A DNA stretch of 64,000 bases from Sulfurospirillum barnesii SES-3 (GCF_000265295.1 NC_018002.1:682001-746000), one strand, 5' to 3'; shown: positions 9,588-19,264, counted from the first letter of the stretch. Program-made: numbers and translations. The notes: a model not told the origin generated them from the sequence alone.

Positions 9588-10027
9588 CACTCTTTTGGCT
9601 CTCATTATGGTTATTATTGGGGCATAGTCTCTCTGCGTTATACCCGCTTATCCCCTCATTTGTGGGGGTTGTTTTTTGTTATTTGCTGCTTCATGCGCAC
9701 GATCGTGAAAAAAATGCGATTCCTTTACTTTTAGGATTTACCTATTTGTTTTTGTATGACGTAAACAAAGGGTTTTATCTTTTTTCTTATGTCATTTTAT
9801 TTGTGTTTGTGTATCAGTTTGTTGTGCATAAAGTGCAAGTAACCTTTACATGTAATAATTGTATTTTAGCTGTCTACGTAAGTATTGCCTATTTAGGACA
9901 TTATCTTCTGAATATGTTTTTAGCGTATTTGGATAATGAAACCTTTCCGTATTTTTCAAGCTATTATTTCTACTATATAGCGGTTGATTCAATTCTTTCG
10001 TTTATGCTTTTTAGGATTGTTCGGTGA
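9554..10027 (+). CDS. Small membrane protein upstream of PBP2, MreD-like
   Basis: This is a 157-residue polytopic protein with about five hydrophobic segments and no soluble domain. It sits directly before mrdA (4-base overlap), the position and size expected for the MreD rod-shape protein, although sequence evidence for MreD is weak. The start at 9554 lies inside the preceding acetyltransferase gene; a later start would remove a likely first membrane segment. A TACATGTA copy at 9847 is translated as part of FTCNN. Confidence 0.55.
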   Translation: MRRNSTYQNHLTLFWLSLWLLLGHSLSALYPLIPSFVGVVFCYLLLHAHDREKNAIPLLLGFTYLFLYDVNKGFYLFSYVILFVFVYQFVVHKVQVTFTCNNCILAVYVSIAYLGHYLLNMFLAYLDNETFPYFSSYYFYYIAVDSILSFMLFRIVR

Positions 10028-11844
10028 GAATCAAAATTGTCTTAAGCATTGTTTTTTTTGTGTGTATCGCCTTGTTGATTAGGGTTTATTACATTAGCAT
10101 TAAATCAAATGCCTATTATGAAGAGATAGCCAAGCAAAATGCTATTAAGGTGGACGAATTGGCGCCACTTCGTGGTGTTATTTTGGATCGGAATTTAAAT
10201 CCACTTTCTATTAATCGTCTGGGTTTTGCCATTGGTATTACGCCTCGCATGAGCGTAAAATCAAAGCGTGAATTGCTTGAGAATGAAATTGCTTTTCTCT
10301 CCTCTTTAATGCCTGAATACAGTGTAGAGAGTCTAACAAAGACCTATTTAAAAGCGGATTCATCGTACAACCATGATTATGTGAATGTTATTGATTTTGT
10401 ACCGTATGACAAGATGATTCCTCATTTTGCCAAAATTGCGCAAAGAGAGTATACCAGTATTAAAATTACCTCCAAACGGCACTATCCGCATGGTGCGTTA
10501 GCCTCACATATCATTGGTTATGTTGGTAAATCAAATACGCAAGATGTCGCCGAAGATGAGATTGCAAAGTTGGTTGGATTTTCAGGAAAAACAGGTATTG
10601 AGAAGTATTACAATGCTGTTTTACAAGGGGTTAAAGGAGAAAAAAAGACAAAGGTTACTGCTCTGAATCAAGAGATTGAAGAGGTGAGTAAAACCTTACC
10701 CCAAAGTAATGATTTAGTCTTAAGCTTAGATCTTGAACTACAACGCTATCTTGAGACGGTTTTTGATGAACCCAGCGGGGCAGTCATTGTCATGAATGCA
10801 AAGAACGGTGAAATTTTAGCAGCAGCTAGTTTTCCTGAGTATGACCTCAATACCTTTGTGGGAGGCATTTCTCAAGAGGAGTGGTCACGCCTTGCTAATG
10901 ATTTAAAACATCCCTTTACAAATAAGCTGGTCAACGGTTTGTACCCTCCTGGTTCTGTCATTAAAATGGGTGTTGGTATGGCAATTTTAAATACTGGTAT
11001 TATTACGCCGCAGACAATCATTGAAAGTACAGGTGTTATGGAGCTTGGTGGTCGGTTATTTCGTGATTGGAAAAAAGATGGGCATGGTATGGTGAGTTAC
11101 ATTAAAGCCATTCAGCGAAGCTGTGATGATTATTTTTATAAAACCAGTTTGAAAGTGGGCATTGATAATATTGCGCCTTTTTTAAAAAAAGTGGGTTTTG
11201 GGCAAAAAACGGGGGTGGATTTACCACGTGAGTTTGTCGGTATTGTGCCCAGTCGTGAATGGAAAAAAGAGCGTTTTGGCAAAGGGTGGTCACAAGGTGA
11301 AACCTTAATCAGCTCAATAGGGCAGGGGTATTTTTTGGTTACCCCTATGCAAATTGCTAAATACACCGCTTTTTTAGCCACAGGAAATGGAGTGACACCG
11401 CATTTTTTACACAAAGTCAATGATGTTAAAATTGACTTTCCTGCTGATCCCAACATTGTGACACCAGAGGAAAAACGTTTTTTAAAAGTTACACGTGATG
11501 GTATGTATGAAGTTGCAAATGTTCCTGGTGGAACGGCACTCAATCACCTTAAACATAACGCACCATTTAAGATTGCCGCTAAAACGGGAACCGCACAGGT
11601 GGTTGGAATTTCTCAAACGGATAAAAAACGAATGCGTGAAGAAGATATGGAGTACTATCATCGCTCGCACGCATGGCTTACGACCTATGCCCCGCATGAT
11701 AACCCTCAATATGTTGTTACGGTCTTAGTCGAACACGGAGGGCATGGAGGAAGCGAAGGTGGACCAATTGCTGCTAAAATCTATGATAAGTTGTATGAGA
11801 TGGGCTACATTACAATTCCTGAAGCTAAAGAGGGTAAAAAATAA
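10024..11844 (+). CDS. mrdA: Penicillin-binding protein 2 (elongation transpeptidase)
   Basis: The 606-residue class B PBP has one N-terminal membrane anchor (about residues 4-22), a dimerisation/pedestal region, and a transpeptidase domain from about 240. Active-site motifs are Ser311-V-I-K (in YPPGSVIK), SCD in the SxN position (RSCDDYFYK, a usual PBP2 variant) and K520-T-G (AAKTGTAQV). It cross-links peptidoglycan during rod elongation in the periplasm. The GTG start overlaps the upstream MreD-like gene. It ends at a palindromic hairpin shared with the convergent ybeY operon. Confidence 0.95.
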   Translation: MRIKIVLSIVFFVCIALLIRVYYISIKSNAYYEEIAKQNAIKVDELAPLRGVILDRNLNPLSINRLGFAIGITPRMSVKSKRELLENEIAFLSSLMPEYSVESLTKTYLKADSSYNHDYVNVIDFVPYDKMIPHFAKIAQREYTSIKITSKRHYPHGALASHIIGYVGKSNTQDVAEDEIAKLVGFSGKTGIEKYYNAVLQGVKGEKKTKVTALNQEIEEVSKTLPQSNDLVLSLDLELQRYLETVFDEPSGAVIVMNAKNGEILAAASFPEYDLNTFVGGISQEEWSRLANDLKHPFTNKLVNGLYPPGSVIKMGVGMAILNTGIITPQTIIESTGVMELGGRLFRDWKKDGHGMVSYIKAIQRSCDDYFYKTSLKVGIDNIAPFLKKVGFGQKTGVDLPREFVGIVPSREWKKERFGKGWSQGETLISSIGQGYFLVTPMQIAKYTAFLATGNGVTPHFLHKVNDVKIDFPADPNIVTPEEKRFLKVTRDGMYEVANVPGGTALNHLKHNAPFKIAAKTGTAQVVGISQTDKKRMREEDMEYYHRSHAWLTTYAPHDNPQYVVTVLVEHGGHGGSEGGPIAAKIYDKLYEMGYITIPEAKEGKK

Positions 11845-11860
11845 GCTTTACATGTAAAGC
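11845..11860 (-). terminator. Palindromic TACATGTA hairpin, likely terminator of the ybeY operon
   Basis: GCTTTACATGTAAAGC is a perfect 16-base palindrome that can fold into a 6-bp stem with a CATG loop. Read on the minus strand it is followed by TTATTTTTT, a terminator-like tail. It lies in the 18-base gap between mrdA and ybeY. It is also one of the dispersed TACATGTA copies. Confidence 0.55.
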
Positions 11861-11862
11861 GT

Positions 11863-12285
11863 TTACACCCCTTCGGTACGGACAATGAGGCTTTGAGGCA
11901 GGTGATAGTGTGCAATCAAAAAAGCTTCTTTTTCTCGCATCTCTCCTGTGTCTTTTTCGTGGTCATAGCCTAAAAGATGTAAAAAACCATGAATAAACAA
12001 AAGGGTAATTTCTTCTTCGCTCAAATGTCCCAATTCTTTAGCTTTTTGTGCCGCCAACTCATAATTAATGACAATGGAACCAAGTGGTGCATGGGGGAAA
12101 TCATCCACAGGAAAGCTTAACACATCGGTGGTTTTATCCACGCTTCTATGTTCACGATTAAGTGCATGCATGCTGTGACTATCAATCAGTATCAGTTCAA
12201 CCTCTTTTTGTGTGAAGTCTTCTACAATACGTTGTAAAAGCGTTACATGTAACGATATATTGGATTCATTTTCAATGACTAGCAT
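11863..12285 (-). CDS. ybeY: Endoribonuclease YbeY (16S rRNA maturation)
   Basis: The 140-residue zinc-dependent single-strand RNase processes the 16S rRNA 3' end and acts in ribosome quality control. The signature HGFLHLLGYDHEKD carries the three zinc-binding histidines. RSVDKTTDVLSFP is also typical. AAAAGGAG upstream supports the ATG at 12285. It is the last gene of a reverse operon beginning at mobB and ends at the palindromic hairpin at 11845-11860. A TACATGTA copy lies at 12244. Confidence 0.93.
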   Translation of the reverse strand: MLVIENESNISLHVTLLQRIVEDFTQKEVELILIDSHSMHALNREHRSVDKTTDVLSFPVDDFPHAPLGSIVINYELAAQKAKELGHLSEEEITLLFIHGFLHLLGYDHEKDTGEMREKEAFLIAHYHLPQSLIVRTEGV

Positions 12286-12296
12286 CTCTTCTCCTT

Positions 12297-13307
12297 TTAA
12301 AATAGACTGAGCTGGGTCGTGGTGTTTTTAAATAAAAGAGAATCAAAAAGTTCTCTCTCACCAATAATCAATGCATAGGTAAAGCGTCTTGTTTTTAATT
12401 CATTTAAAAGAAGTGAGGGCTCTTTATACCAGAGTCTGTCTCCCTCAAAAGGAAAATTATAGTGCAAGGATTCAGGTAAACAAAGCGCTACAGAAGGGTT
12501 GTGATGGGCTTTTTGAATCGCATTTAAGAGGGAGGGAAGGAGTTCAAATGTCGGTTCAAAAATTAAAACCTTTTCACTTGTGCCAAACTCTTTTTTAGAA
12601 AAATTTTGGCTAATGTATTGGGGATAAAAGTGTTCGCAAAAATTGAGGTGTTCAAGCGTATAAGCAATGGCATTTTCATCACAAAAGTCGAGCAAGCACA
12701 AAAAGGCTTCCACAAATATAGAGGGAATTTTTTGTTCCGTATAAAAGCGCTCTTTGTAGGTAAAAGAGCTCAAAAAAAGACCTTTTGATACGAGGGTAGG
12801 CTTTACATGTAAATGGGTCTCAAGGCGTTGTGCAACAGGTGCTATTTTATCTACTAATAATGCATTGCTAAGAAAAAAAGACTCCTCTTCTTTTGCTAAC
12901 AAGATGGTTTTTGTAATGTGTACAAGGTCCCCTTTGAGGCGTTTCACTGCTTTGGGTGTCGTTTGAATCATCTCCAGTAAAGATTCTTGAACGGGAGAGA
13001 GGAGTAGCAAATTGAGCGATTTTTGGGTAATGGTATAACGCAGTAATTTAATAAGTGTCTGTTCAATAGTAGAGACTTCTATCCATGCACACTCCTCATC
13101 TTCGTTCATAAAAGGCAAAATACTCACTACAGCATAAGCCCCTTTTTCAAGGGCTTGATGAATCATCTTTCGTGAAGCAGTGGTGTCAATAAAGAGATCA
13201 CCATGCAAAACACGAGAGGGTTCAAAGCAGATACTCCCAAACGCATCAATGGGAGGCGTGGTGCTTAGCTTCCCATCAATGATGCGTACAAAGTTCTCTA
13301 TTTTCAT
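12297..13307 (-). CDS. Uncharacterised protein with Mur-ligase-like N-terminal region
   Basis: I do not recognise the 336-residue protein as a named family. Residues about 24-62 (FEPSRVLHGDLFI followed by ALEKGAYAVVS) resemble the N-terminal UDP-binding domain of MurE/MurF. The central ATPase and C-terminal ligase motifs of Mur enzymes (such as a GTxGKT loop) are absent. No signal peptide or membrane segment is seen, so it is probably cytosolic. It overlaps metG by 4 bases and precedes ybeY by 11 bases. A peptidoglycan-related binding role is possible but only inferred. A TACATGTA copy lies at 12804. Confidence 0.6.
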   Translation of the reverse strand: MKIENFVRIIDGKLSTTPPIDAFGSICFEPSRVLHGDLFIDTTASRKMIHQALEKGAYAVVSILPFMNEDEECAWIEVSTIEQTLIKLLRYTITQKSLNLLLLSPVQESLLEMIQTTPKAVKRLKGDLVHITKTILLAKEEESFFLSNALLVDKIAPVAQRLETHLHVKPTLVSKGLFLSSFTYKERFYTEQKIPSIFVEAFLCLLDFCDENAIAYTLEHLNFCEHFYPQYISQNFSKKEFGTSEKVLIFEPTFELLPSLLNAIQKAHHNPSVALCLPESLHYNFPFEGDRLWYKEPSLLLNELKTRRFTYALIIGERELFDSLLFKNTTTQLSLF

Positions 13308-15235
13308 CCAATAGAAGCGCCATTTTTACGTGGACTCTCAGGACGAATAAGGCAGAGCCCCTCTTTATCTTTTGCCGCCAATAACATGCCCTCGGAGAGG
13401 AGTCCTTTAATGGTGGCAGGTTTAAGGTTGGCTACGACACATACTTGTGTATTCATTAGTGTTTCAGGGCTATAATATTCACGAATTCCTGCGACAATCT
13501 GACGAAGTTTTCCTTCCCCTAAATCAACACTGAGTTTTAAAAGCCTATCACTTCCTTCTAAAATACTAGCTTCTACAATGGTTCCAATTTTAAGTGAGGT
13601 TTCAAAAAATTGCTCAATGGTAATGATGGACTCGATTTTTGCCTCTTTTTTGGAGTTCTTTACAGGGGCTACTTCTGTGGGTGCAGGTTCAGAGTGTGCC
13701 ATAAGCTCTTCTTCAATACGAGGAAAAAGAGGAGGCACTTTTTCAATGGTAAATTCCTCTAAAAAGCTTTTTCGCACAACCAATTTATCATAGTTTGCTG
13801 TCGTGATTTCAAATCCAAGGGCTTTGGCAATGGTCGAAGTTGTTTTAGGCATAATAGGGTGTAAGAGAATGCTCACACGTGCTAAAATATTAGACACCAA
13901 TGCCACAAGGGCTAAGGCTTGCTCCGTTTTTCCCTCTTTGATTTTGACCCATGGCTCATGCACCGTAATGGCTTGATTGGCGATGCTAAGCGCTTTCCAA
14001 AGCTCTTCAAGGTAGCGGTTGGTTTGAAGCTCTAAGAGGTTATTTTCGACATTTTTTAAAATCTCATCCACTGCGTTTAATTCACTCTCATGAAAGGTAG
14101 TGACATCTTTAGAGTTAATGACACCATTGCTGTATTTACCACTCATACCAATGATACGGTTTAAAAGATTACCCAGCTCATTGCCAAGATCAGAGTTAAT
14201 ACGATCCATCAGCGCTTTTTGGCTAAAGTCACCGTCTTGTCCAAAAGGAACTTCTCTAAGCATAAAGTATCTAAAGTTTTCTAGCCCATACGCATCAGCA
14301 ACCTCTTTTGGATTGACCACATTGCCCTTGCTTTTACTCATTTTCTCACCATTTCTCGTCCACCAACCATGAGCCGCAACGTGTTTAGGAAGTGCTAAGC
14401 CAAGGCTCATCAAAAAGGCTGGCCAGTAGATGGCATGAAAGCGTAAAATATCTTTACCCACAAGGTGCATGGTTGCGGGCCAAAATTCCATATGTTTCTC
14501 ATCCCCTCCATAGCCTAAAGCGGTAGTGTAGTTTAAAAGAGCATCGAGCCAGACGTACATGACGTGTTTATCATCGTTCATGGAAGAGGGGAGTTTCACA
14601 CCCCAATCAAAACTGGTACGAGTAATGGAGAGGTCACGAAGCCCTTGTTTCACAAAGCTAATCACTTCGTTTTTTTTGCCTTTAGGAAGGACACATTTTT
14701 CATCGCTGTTGTACCATTTAATGAGGTCTTCTTGATATTTTGAGAGTTTGAAAAAGTAGCTCTCTTCTTTCACAAGGCGTGTTAATTTTCCACAATCAGG
14801 GCATTTGTCTTCATCAACCAGTTGAGTGTCCGTAAAAAATGTCTCGCAACTGACACAGTAGTGCCCCTCGTACTCACCTTTGTAGATGTCGCCTTTGTCA
14901 AACATGACTTGAAACGCTTTTTGCACGCCTGTTTTATGTTCAGCGTCTGTGGTACGAATAAACTTATCGTAGCTAATCTCAAACTCATCCCAAAGGGCAC
15001 GAAACTTTCCGCTGATTTCATCGGCGTAAGCTTGTGGGCTTTTGCCTCGCATTTTTGCAGCTTCTTCGATTTTTTGACCGTGTTCATCGGTTCCTGTTAA
15101 GAAAAATGTTTCATAGCCTTTAAGGCGGTAGTAACGTGCCATCGTGTCAGCGATAATCGTCGTATACGCATGTCCGATATGCGGAACATCGTTAACATAG
15201 TAAATTGGGGTAGTAATATAGGCTTTTTGGGACAT
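13304..15235 (-). CDS. metG: Methionyl-tRNA synthetase with C-terminal tRNA-binding domain
   Basis: The 643-residue class I synthetase charges tRNA-Met. The HIGH motif is PHIGHAYT near the N-terminus. A zinc-type knuckle CVSCETFF...CPDCGK lies in the CP insertion, KMSKSKGN is intact, and a C-terminal Trbp111-like OB domain follows (about 540-643, QIVAGIREYYSPE). I chose the ATG at 15235 (MSQKAYITTPIYYVN) because the upstream extension does not match the family. A 3' neighbour overlaps it by 4 bases. It is co-transcribed with fbp and mobB. Confidence 0.95.
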   Translation of the reverse strand: MSQKAYITTPIYYVNDVPHIGHAYTTIIADTMARYYRLKGYETFFLTGTDEHGQKIEEAAKMRGKSPQAYADEISGKFRALWDEFEISYDKFIRTTDAEHKTGVQKAFQVMFDKGDIYKGEYEGHYCVSCETFFTDTQLVDEDKCPDCGKLTRLVKEESYFFKLSKYQEDLIKWYNSDEKCVLPKGKKNEVISFVKQGLRDLSITRTSFDWGVKLPSSMNDDKHVMYVWLDALLNYTTALGYGGDEKHMEFWPATMHLVGKDILRFHAIYWPAFLMSLGLALPKHVAAHGWWTRNGEKMSKSKGNVVNPKEVADAYGLENFRYFMLREVPFGQDGDFSQKALMDRINSDLGNELGNLLNRIIGMSGKYSNGVINSKDVTTFHESELNAVDEILKNVENNLLELQTNRYLEELWKALSIANQAITVHEPWVKIKEGKTEQALALVALVSNILARVSILLHPIMPKTTSTIAKALGFEITTANYDKLVVRKSFLEEFTIEKVPPLFPRIEEELMAHSEPAPTEVAPVKNSKKEAKIESIITIEQFFETSLKIGTIVEASILEGSDRLLKLSVDLGEGKLRQIVAGIREYYSPETLMNTQVCVVANLKPATIKGLLSEGMLLAAKDKEGLCLIRPESPRKNGASIG

Positions 15236-15279
15236 TGTTTTTCCTAATTCTTGTTGATTAATTCTATTAATTGATGGTG

Positions 15280-15477
15280 TCAAAACTCAAAACCGCCACC
15301 TTCACCTTTTGCCATGCTTTCATACACAGCTTTGACGTAAGCTTTGCGGGTTTCACACTCAAACATTTTCTCACACTCACTGCACGAGGTTAACTCTTTT
15401 TCAGTTTGACATGCTTGCAAGAGTCTTTTTTTTTCTTGCAGATTTTGTTCAAAAACATCGCTTGCGTTATTATTCAT
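15280..15477 (-). CDS. Small Cys-containing protein between fbp and metG
   Basis: The predicted product is 65 residues, starting [11 protein letters not shown]. The ATG lies inside the end of fbp (8-base overlap), implying coupled translation. It contains [10 protein letters not shown], a compact C-x2-C-x5-C arrangement with a further upstream Cys, plausibly a metal or redox site. It is acidic and helical in character with no membrane segment. I do not recognise the function. Position in the mobB-fbp-metG operon is the only context. Confidence 0.65.
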   Translation of the reverse strand: MNNNASDVFEQNLQEKKRLLQACQTEKELTSCSECEKMFECETRKAYVKAVYESMAKGEGGGFEF

Positions 15478-16306
15478 AGCACTTCTTAACACGTTCTATC
15501 TCTGCTTTGGAGCCAAAAAAGCAGGGTGTGGTATCGTGAGGGTGTGAGGGGCTAAGCTCTAAAATTCTTCTTTGCCCATCAATGGCTTCTCCCCCTGCTT
15601 TTTCGTAGACAAAAGCAAAAGGGAAGACTTCAAAAATCATGCGAAGCTTTCCTTTGGGCACATCTGAAGTTGCAGGATAAGAGAAGAGTCCACCACCTTT
15701 TAAAAGAATCTGATGCAAATCAGGTACCATGCCTCCCGAGTAGCGCAAACGATAGCCATCGGCAAAAATCGCATCCATTAAGGCTTTATGTTTAGGCTCC
15801 CAACACATTTGCGTTGAACCAGGCGCATTGAGTTTGCCTTTTTCTTTGAGTTCAATGGTTTTAATAAACACAAACTCACCGCTTTTATTCATGCGGTACA
15901 TTTTCACATCTTGCTCTGCAATCACCAATTCTACACGAGGGCCATAGACCACGTAAACAGCCGCCTTAAGGTTAGCACCTGCGTAGCCACCTTCGTAAAT
16001 ACCAAAGATTGAGCCAACACTAAGATTAACATCAATCAGGCTTGAGCCATCGAGTGGGTCGTATCCGACACCGTAAATCCCCTCTACATGTAAAGGTGTT
16101 TTCTCTTCCTTTTCTTCGCTAATAATCTCTTTAATAGAGGCAACTTTGGCAAACTCTTCTTCAATGATTTGATCACTTTTAATATCCAGTTTCAGTTGGG
16201 TATCGCCTGTGGCGTTAATATTTTCAGAATAGCCTGTATCATCAAACTCAATTGCCTCTTTAATCCGTTTGGCAGAACGCTTTATCGCTTCATAAATTTC
16301 GGTCAT
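15470..16306 (-). CDS. fbp: Fructose-1,6-bisphosphatase, class I
   Basis: The 278-residue enzyme hydrolyses fructose 1,6-bisphosphate in gluconeogenesis. The metal/phosphate motif DPLDGSS is at about residues 84-90, preceded by the acidic loop [24 protein letters not shown] matches the sugar-binding region. The ATG is 2 bases after the mobB stop. A gluconeogenic enzyme fits an organism growing on lactate and other short acids. Confidence 0.93.
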   Translation of the reverse strand: MTEIYEAIKRSAKRIKEAIEFDDTGYSENINATGDTQLKLDIKSDQIIEEEFAKVASIKEIISEEKEEKTPLHVEGIYGVGYDPLDGSSLIDVNLSVGSIFGIYEGGYAGANLKAAVYVVYGPRVELVIAEQDVKMYRMNKSGEFVFIKTIELKEKGKLNAPGSTQMCWEPKHKALMDAIFADGYRLRYSGGMVPDLHQILLKGGGLFSYPATSDVPKGKLRMIFEVFPFAFVYEKAGGEAIDGQRRILELSPSHPHDTTPCFFGSKAEIERVKKCYE

Positions 16307-16307
16307 T

Positions 16308-16805
16308 TTATTTCACTTTCTTAGCATTTTTTTCTATCCAAGCCACCACGTGCTCAGGGTTATTAAGGTCTAAAATAGCAATGTGTTCAGGAATAACATA
16401 ATCACTTAAACACACACTCTCATCCACTGCAATTGCATCAGAACACTCAAAATAATCTTCATTGAGTTTATTGCGAAAAATAGCAATACGAGGCAGAGGA
16501 AGATTTTTAAGTCCCTCGACCAATAAAAAGTCAAAATCACCGAGCATGTCAATAATCTCATCCAAACTTTTTTGGCGTTTTGAAAAGAGCGTGGTACGTG
16601 TGGGCGATGTTACGACCACTTCAGCACCTGTTTGTGAAAATCTCCAACTGTCTTTACCCTCTACATCAAAGTGTGCTTTATCGCTAGGGTCATTTTTGAT
16701 GATAGCAAGGGAATAATGCTCTTTTAAAAGGCTAGCAACTTTAAGAATAAGGGTCGTTTTTCCGCTATCTGAGGGTCCAGTAAAGGCAACGGCTAAGGAT
16801 TTCAT
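16308..16805 (-). CDS. mobB: Molybdopterin-guanine dinucleotide biosynthesis protein MobB
   Basis: The 165-residue P-loop GTP-binding protein has Walker [11 protein letters not shown] (residues 10-19), followed by the MobB-typical [17 protein letters not shown] stretch and FLLVEGLK. It assists MobA in attaching GMP to molybdopterin, supplying molybdoenzymes such as DMSO-reductase-family oxidoreductases. It is the first gene of the reverse operon leading to ybeY. The 111-base gap to the divergent lipoprotein gene should hold both promoters. Confidence 0.9.
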   Translation of the reverse strand: MKSLAVAFTGPSDSGKTTLILKVASLLKEHYSLAIIKNDPSDKAHFDVEGKDSWRFSQTGAEVVVTSPTRTTLFSKRQKSLDEIIDMLGDFDFLLVEGLKNLPLPRIAIFRNKLNEDYFECSDAIAVDESVCLSDYVIPEHIAILDLNNPEHVVAWIEKNAKKVK

Positions 16806-16916
16806 TTTTTCCTGCTTTTTATGTTATTATCATAGAAATACAAAAGATTATAACAAAAAAAGATTTAGCTTTTGATGAGTTTAAAAGAGTTGATGTTAAA
16901 AAATAGGGGAGTTTTT

Positions 16917-17393
16917 ATGCGGTATATTATGGGCGTGTGTTTGATGTTTTTAATCAGTGGATGTGCTTCAAAATTGGCAGATAATGCAAGTGAAAAAGTG
17001 CTTGATTATGGTATGACACACAGCAAAAAAGTTGAAATTATACACTCTAAAACTTCTCGAACATTTGTAACCATTACTTATTTGAACCCTTTAAATCATC
17101 CGCTTGTTACCCAAAATCATGAGCAATTTATCGTAGGAACGTATCGAGCAACAGGGGAAGAGAGTTTTGTAAAAACAACGCTCCGTGCTTTTGAGGTCAA
17201 TGGTAAAACAGAAGAGGTGCGTGTAACACCTCTGGAAAAAGACAATCCCTTACTCACACTTGTTTCTTCTTCAAACGCATGGACGGATTACGTGTTGGTT
17301 GAAGCACCTTACACCTCAACCATCAAGATGGAACTTAGTTTCGAAACCGATCACTCAAAGAGGGTTTCAGTAGGATTTCGAAAAGATTATTAA
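16917..17393 (+). CDS. Small lipoprotein of unknown function
   Basis: I chose the ATG at 16917 because it begins a clean lipoprotein signal peptide, MRYIMGVCLMFLISGC, with lipobox ISGC (Cys16). The mature part is about 143 residues, beta-strand-rich and without recognisable enzyme motifs. GGGGAG lies 11 bases upstream. It is probably anchored in the outer or inner membrane. The last 59 bases overlap the 3' end of the convergent slt gene. TATAAC near 16850 may be its -10. I do not recognise the family. Confidence 0.7.
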   Translation: MRYIMGVCLMFLISGCASKLADNASEKVLDYGMTHSKKVEIIHSKTSRTFVTITYLNPLNHPLVTQNHEQFIVGTYRATGEESFVKTTLRAFEVNGKTEEVRVTPLEKDNPLLTLVSSSNAWTDYVLVEAPYTSTIKMELSFETDHSKRVSVGFRKDY

Positions 17394-18978
17394 TCGAAAC
17401 ATCATCGCCTAATAAATGGCGATACACGACATAATTTGCCAGCACTTTTTTACCGTATTCACGGCTCTCTTCGTTAATCATCGTCTCCATACTCCAAAAA
17501 GGCTCATACGCTCCTTGTGAAAAAGCGCCTGCTTGCAGGTGGCGTTTGGTAAAACCAAGTCCTCCATTGTAAGCGTAAGCGACAAAAAGGGGATGCATGA
17601 GGTTTCGTTCTAAAAAATTAAGATGAATATTCCCAAAAAGATAGGCAATATGCGGGTGAAACATAGCTCGAATATCAAAAGAGGCAAGTTTCTCTTTTTG
17701 TGCAATATCTCGTGCGACAAAAGGCATAAATTGCATCATCCCCAGCGCATAAGAGGTTGAGACGACAGAGGGTAAAAAACGACTCTCTTGACGAGCAATC
17801 GCTAGCATAAGTGCTTGTCGATGAATGGAATAATCTGCGATTTCTTCAGGATAAGGAATAGGGTAATAGTGTTTGCTGTAGCGTGTCGCTCGCTCCATTA
17901 AGTAACAATAGTGCGGTAAGGTATTGGCGTATTTAAAGCTTTGTGCAAACGCTTCCACCTCGTCGTGATTCATCCGTGAGGCTTTATTCATCTCTTTGAC
18001 CCATGCAAAAGGGTCACTTACATCAAAGCTAGGATGGGTTCCCTCAAGTTTAGGAGAAAGAATATTTTTTAAAGGCACACCCAGTGTTTCAAAAGCAAAT
18101 AAAGAGTAGAGGTTAATATCACTGCTTTTTGCAAGTTTTTGTAGGTATTGGGCATTATAGCTTGTAAGGTATTGCCAAAAGAGGGCTTTGTCTTTTTCTT
18201 CTTGCTTCTTTGCTCTTTCGATGGCGTGTTCAAAAAAGGCAAGTGCTTTATTTTTCTCATGGTATTTGAGGGCATTGAGTCCCAAATAAAAAAGGGATTT
18301 AGCGTTTACATGTAACGAGGGATTTACATGTAAGAGTGATTGTTGGACTTTGTCTAGTTTATCGTTTTGAACGGTATTGTAAACCAATTGGTTAAAGCGT
18401 GGGTGATTTGAAAGTCTGTCCAAATGCTCTTTTGGAAGGATGTGCTGATTGAAATTGGCAAGTTTATAGGCTGTAATACTACCGTTGTAGAGGTTTAAAA
18501 ATGTCTCTATGTCACTGTTGAGCGCACTTTCATAGACGTTCTCACTCTCCATGATAGGAATGAGTTTTTGAAGTTCTTTGTTGTGTGTTAAACGGGGTTT
18601 AATGAGTTTGAGCTGTGTTTTGGGTAAAGAGGTCAGTTTTGCAGCGTTAATACCAATATTCAAACACGCATCATCTTCTTTCATGAGGCTGGTAATATCA
18701 AGGTCAATACACTGTGAGATTTTTTTAAATTCAGGGTTATCCATTTTTTTAGCAAAAAGATGGAAAAAACGAAGATTCATGGTGTGAACCATGCCAAACA
18801 GCGCTTTGGCTTCCTCAGGTGTCGTGCTCTCTTTTTGGAGGTATTCGTACATGTAAAAATCTTTTGCTAAGGATTGGGGTTTGTCTTTAAAAAATGAAAA
18901 ATCCACCCCTTCGTTGGCAAACAATGGGCTAAAGGCTAAAAGGCAAAAAAGCGTGCCAATGAGAAATTTACAGCGCAT
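17335..18978 (-). CDS. slt: Soluble lytic murein transglycosylase
   Basis: The 547-residue periplasmic enzyme starts at the ATG at 18978, giving signal peptide MRCKFLIGTLFCLLAFSPLFA. A long alpha-helical superhelical region (about 30-370) resembles the doughnut domain of Slt70. The C-terminal SLT domain has catalytic Glu in AIARQESRF, then SYALGMMQFMPFVA and AYNGGLG. It overlaps yggT by 11 bases and the convergent lipoprotein gene by 59 bases. Three TACATGTA copies lie within it (18307, 18325, 18848). Confidence 0.93.
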   Translation of the reverse strand: MRCKFLIGTLFCLLAFSPLFANEGVDFSFFKDKPQSLAKDFYMYEYLQKESTTPEEAKALFGMVHTMNLRFFHLFAKKMDNPEFKKISQCIDLDITSLMKEDDACLNIGINAAKLTSLPKTQLKLIKPRLTHNKELQKLIPIMESENVYESALNSDIETFLNLYNGSITAYKLANFNQHILPKEHLDRLSNHPRFNQLVYNTVQNDKLDKVQQSLLHVNPSLHVNAKSLFYLGLNALKYHEKNKALAFFEHAIERAKKQEEKDKALFWQYLTSYNAQYLQKLAKSSDINLYSLFAFETLGVPLKNILSPKLEGTHPSFDVSDPFAWVKEMNKASRMNHDEVEAFAQSFKYANTLPHYCYLMERATRYSKHYYPIPYPEEIADYSIHRQALMLAIARQESRFLPSVVSTSYALGMMQFMPFVARDIAQKEKLASFDIRAMFHPHIAYLFGNIHLNFLERNLMHPLFVAYAYNGGLGFTKRHLQAGAFSQGAYEPFWSMETMINEESREYGKKVLANYVVYRHLLGDDVSINNLFEILLKPSLSDRFRN

Positions 18979-19264
18979 TGGCAAGGGCAAATAAGAGTTT
19001 AACCGCAAATAAGTCAACAAATTGAAGGACTAAAATGACAATTAACGGGGCTAAATCGACTCCACCAATCAGCGTTGGAACGAATTTACGAATAAAAGCA
19101 TAAACAGGGTTGGTTAAACGAAAGAGAATCTGCACAATGGGATTGTACGGATCAGGTCGTACAAAGGTAATCAGTGCTGCAATAATCACCACCCAAATAT
19201 ATATATTAATTAACGTATGTAAGATAGTGGCAAATGCCTCAATCAGGGTTGCTAAAACAATCAT
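18968..19264 (-). CDS. YggT family integral membrane protein
   Basis: The 98-residue protein has two long hydrophobic segments (about 4-37 and 68-95) around a conserved loop containing RPDPYNPIVQILFRLTNP, the hallmark of the YggT family. The family is linked to osmotic tolerance or cell-division/photosystem biogenesis in other phyla, and its molecular role is unclear. The ATG overlaps the stop of the upstream gltX-like gene by 4 bases, and its end overlaps slt. Confidence 0.85.
   Translation of the reverse strand: MIVLATLIEAFATILHTLINIYIWVVIIAALITFVRPDPYNPIVQILFRLTNPVYAFIRKFVPTLIGGVDLAPLIVILVLQFVDLFAVKLLFALANAL

Noticed and set aside
11136-11543. Antisense open frame of 135 codons opposite mrdA
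   Set aside because: Wholly within the transpeptidase coding region and without any recognisable feature; a mirror of codon bias.
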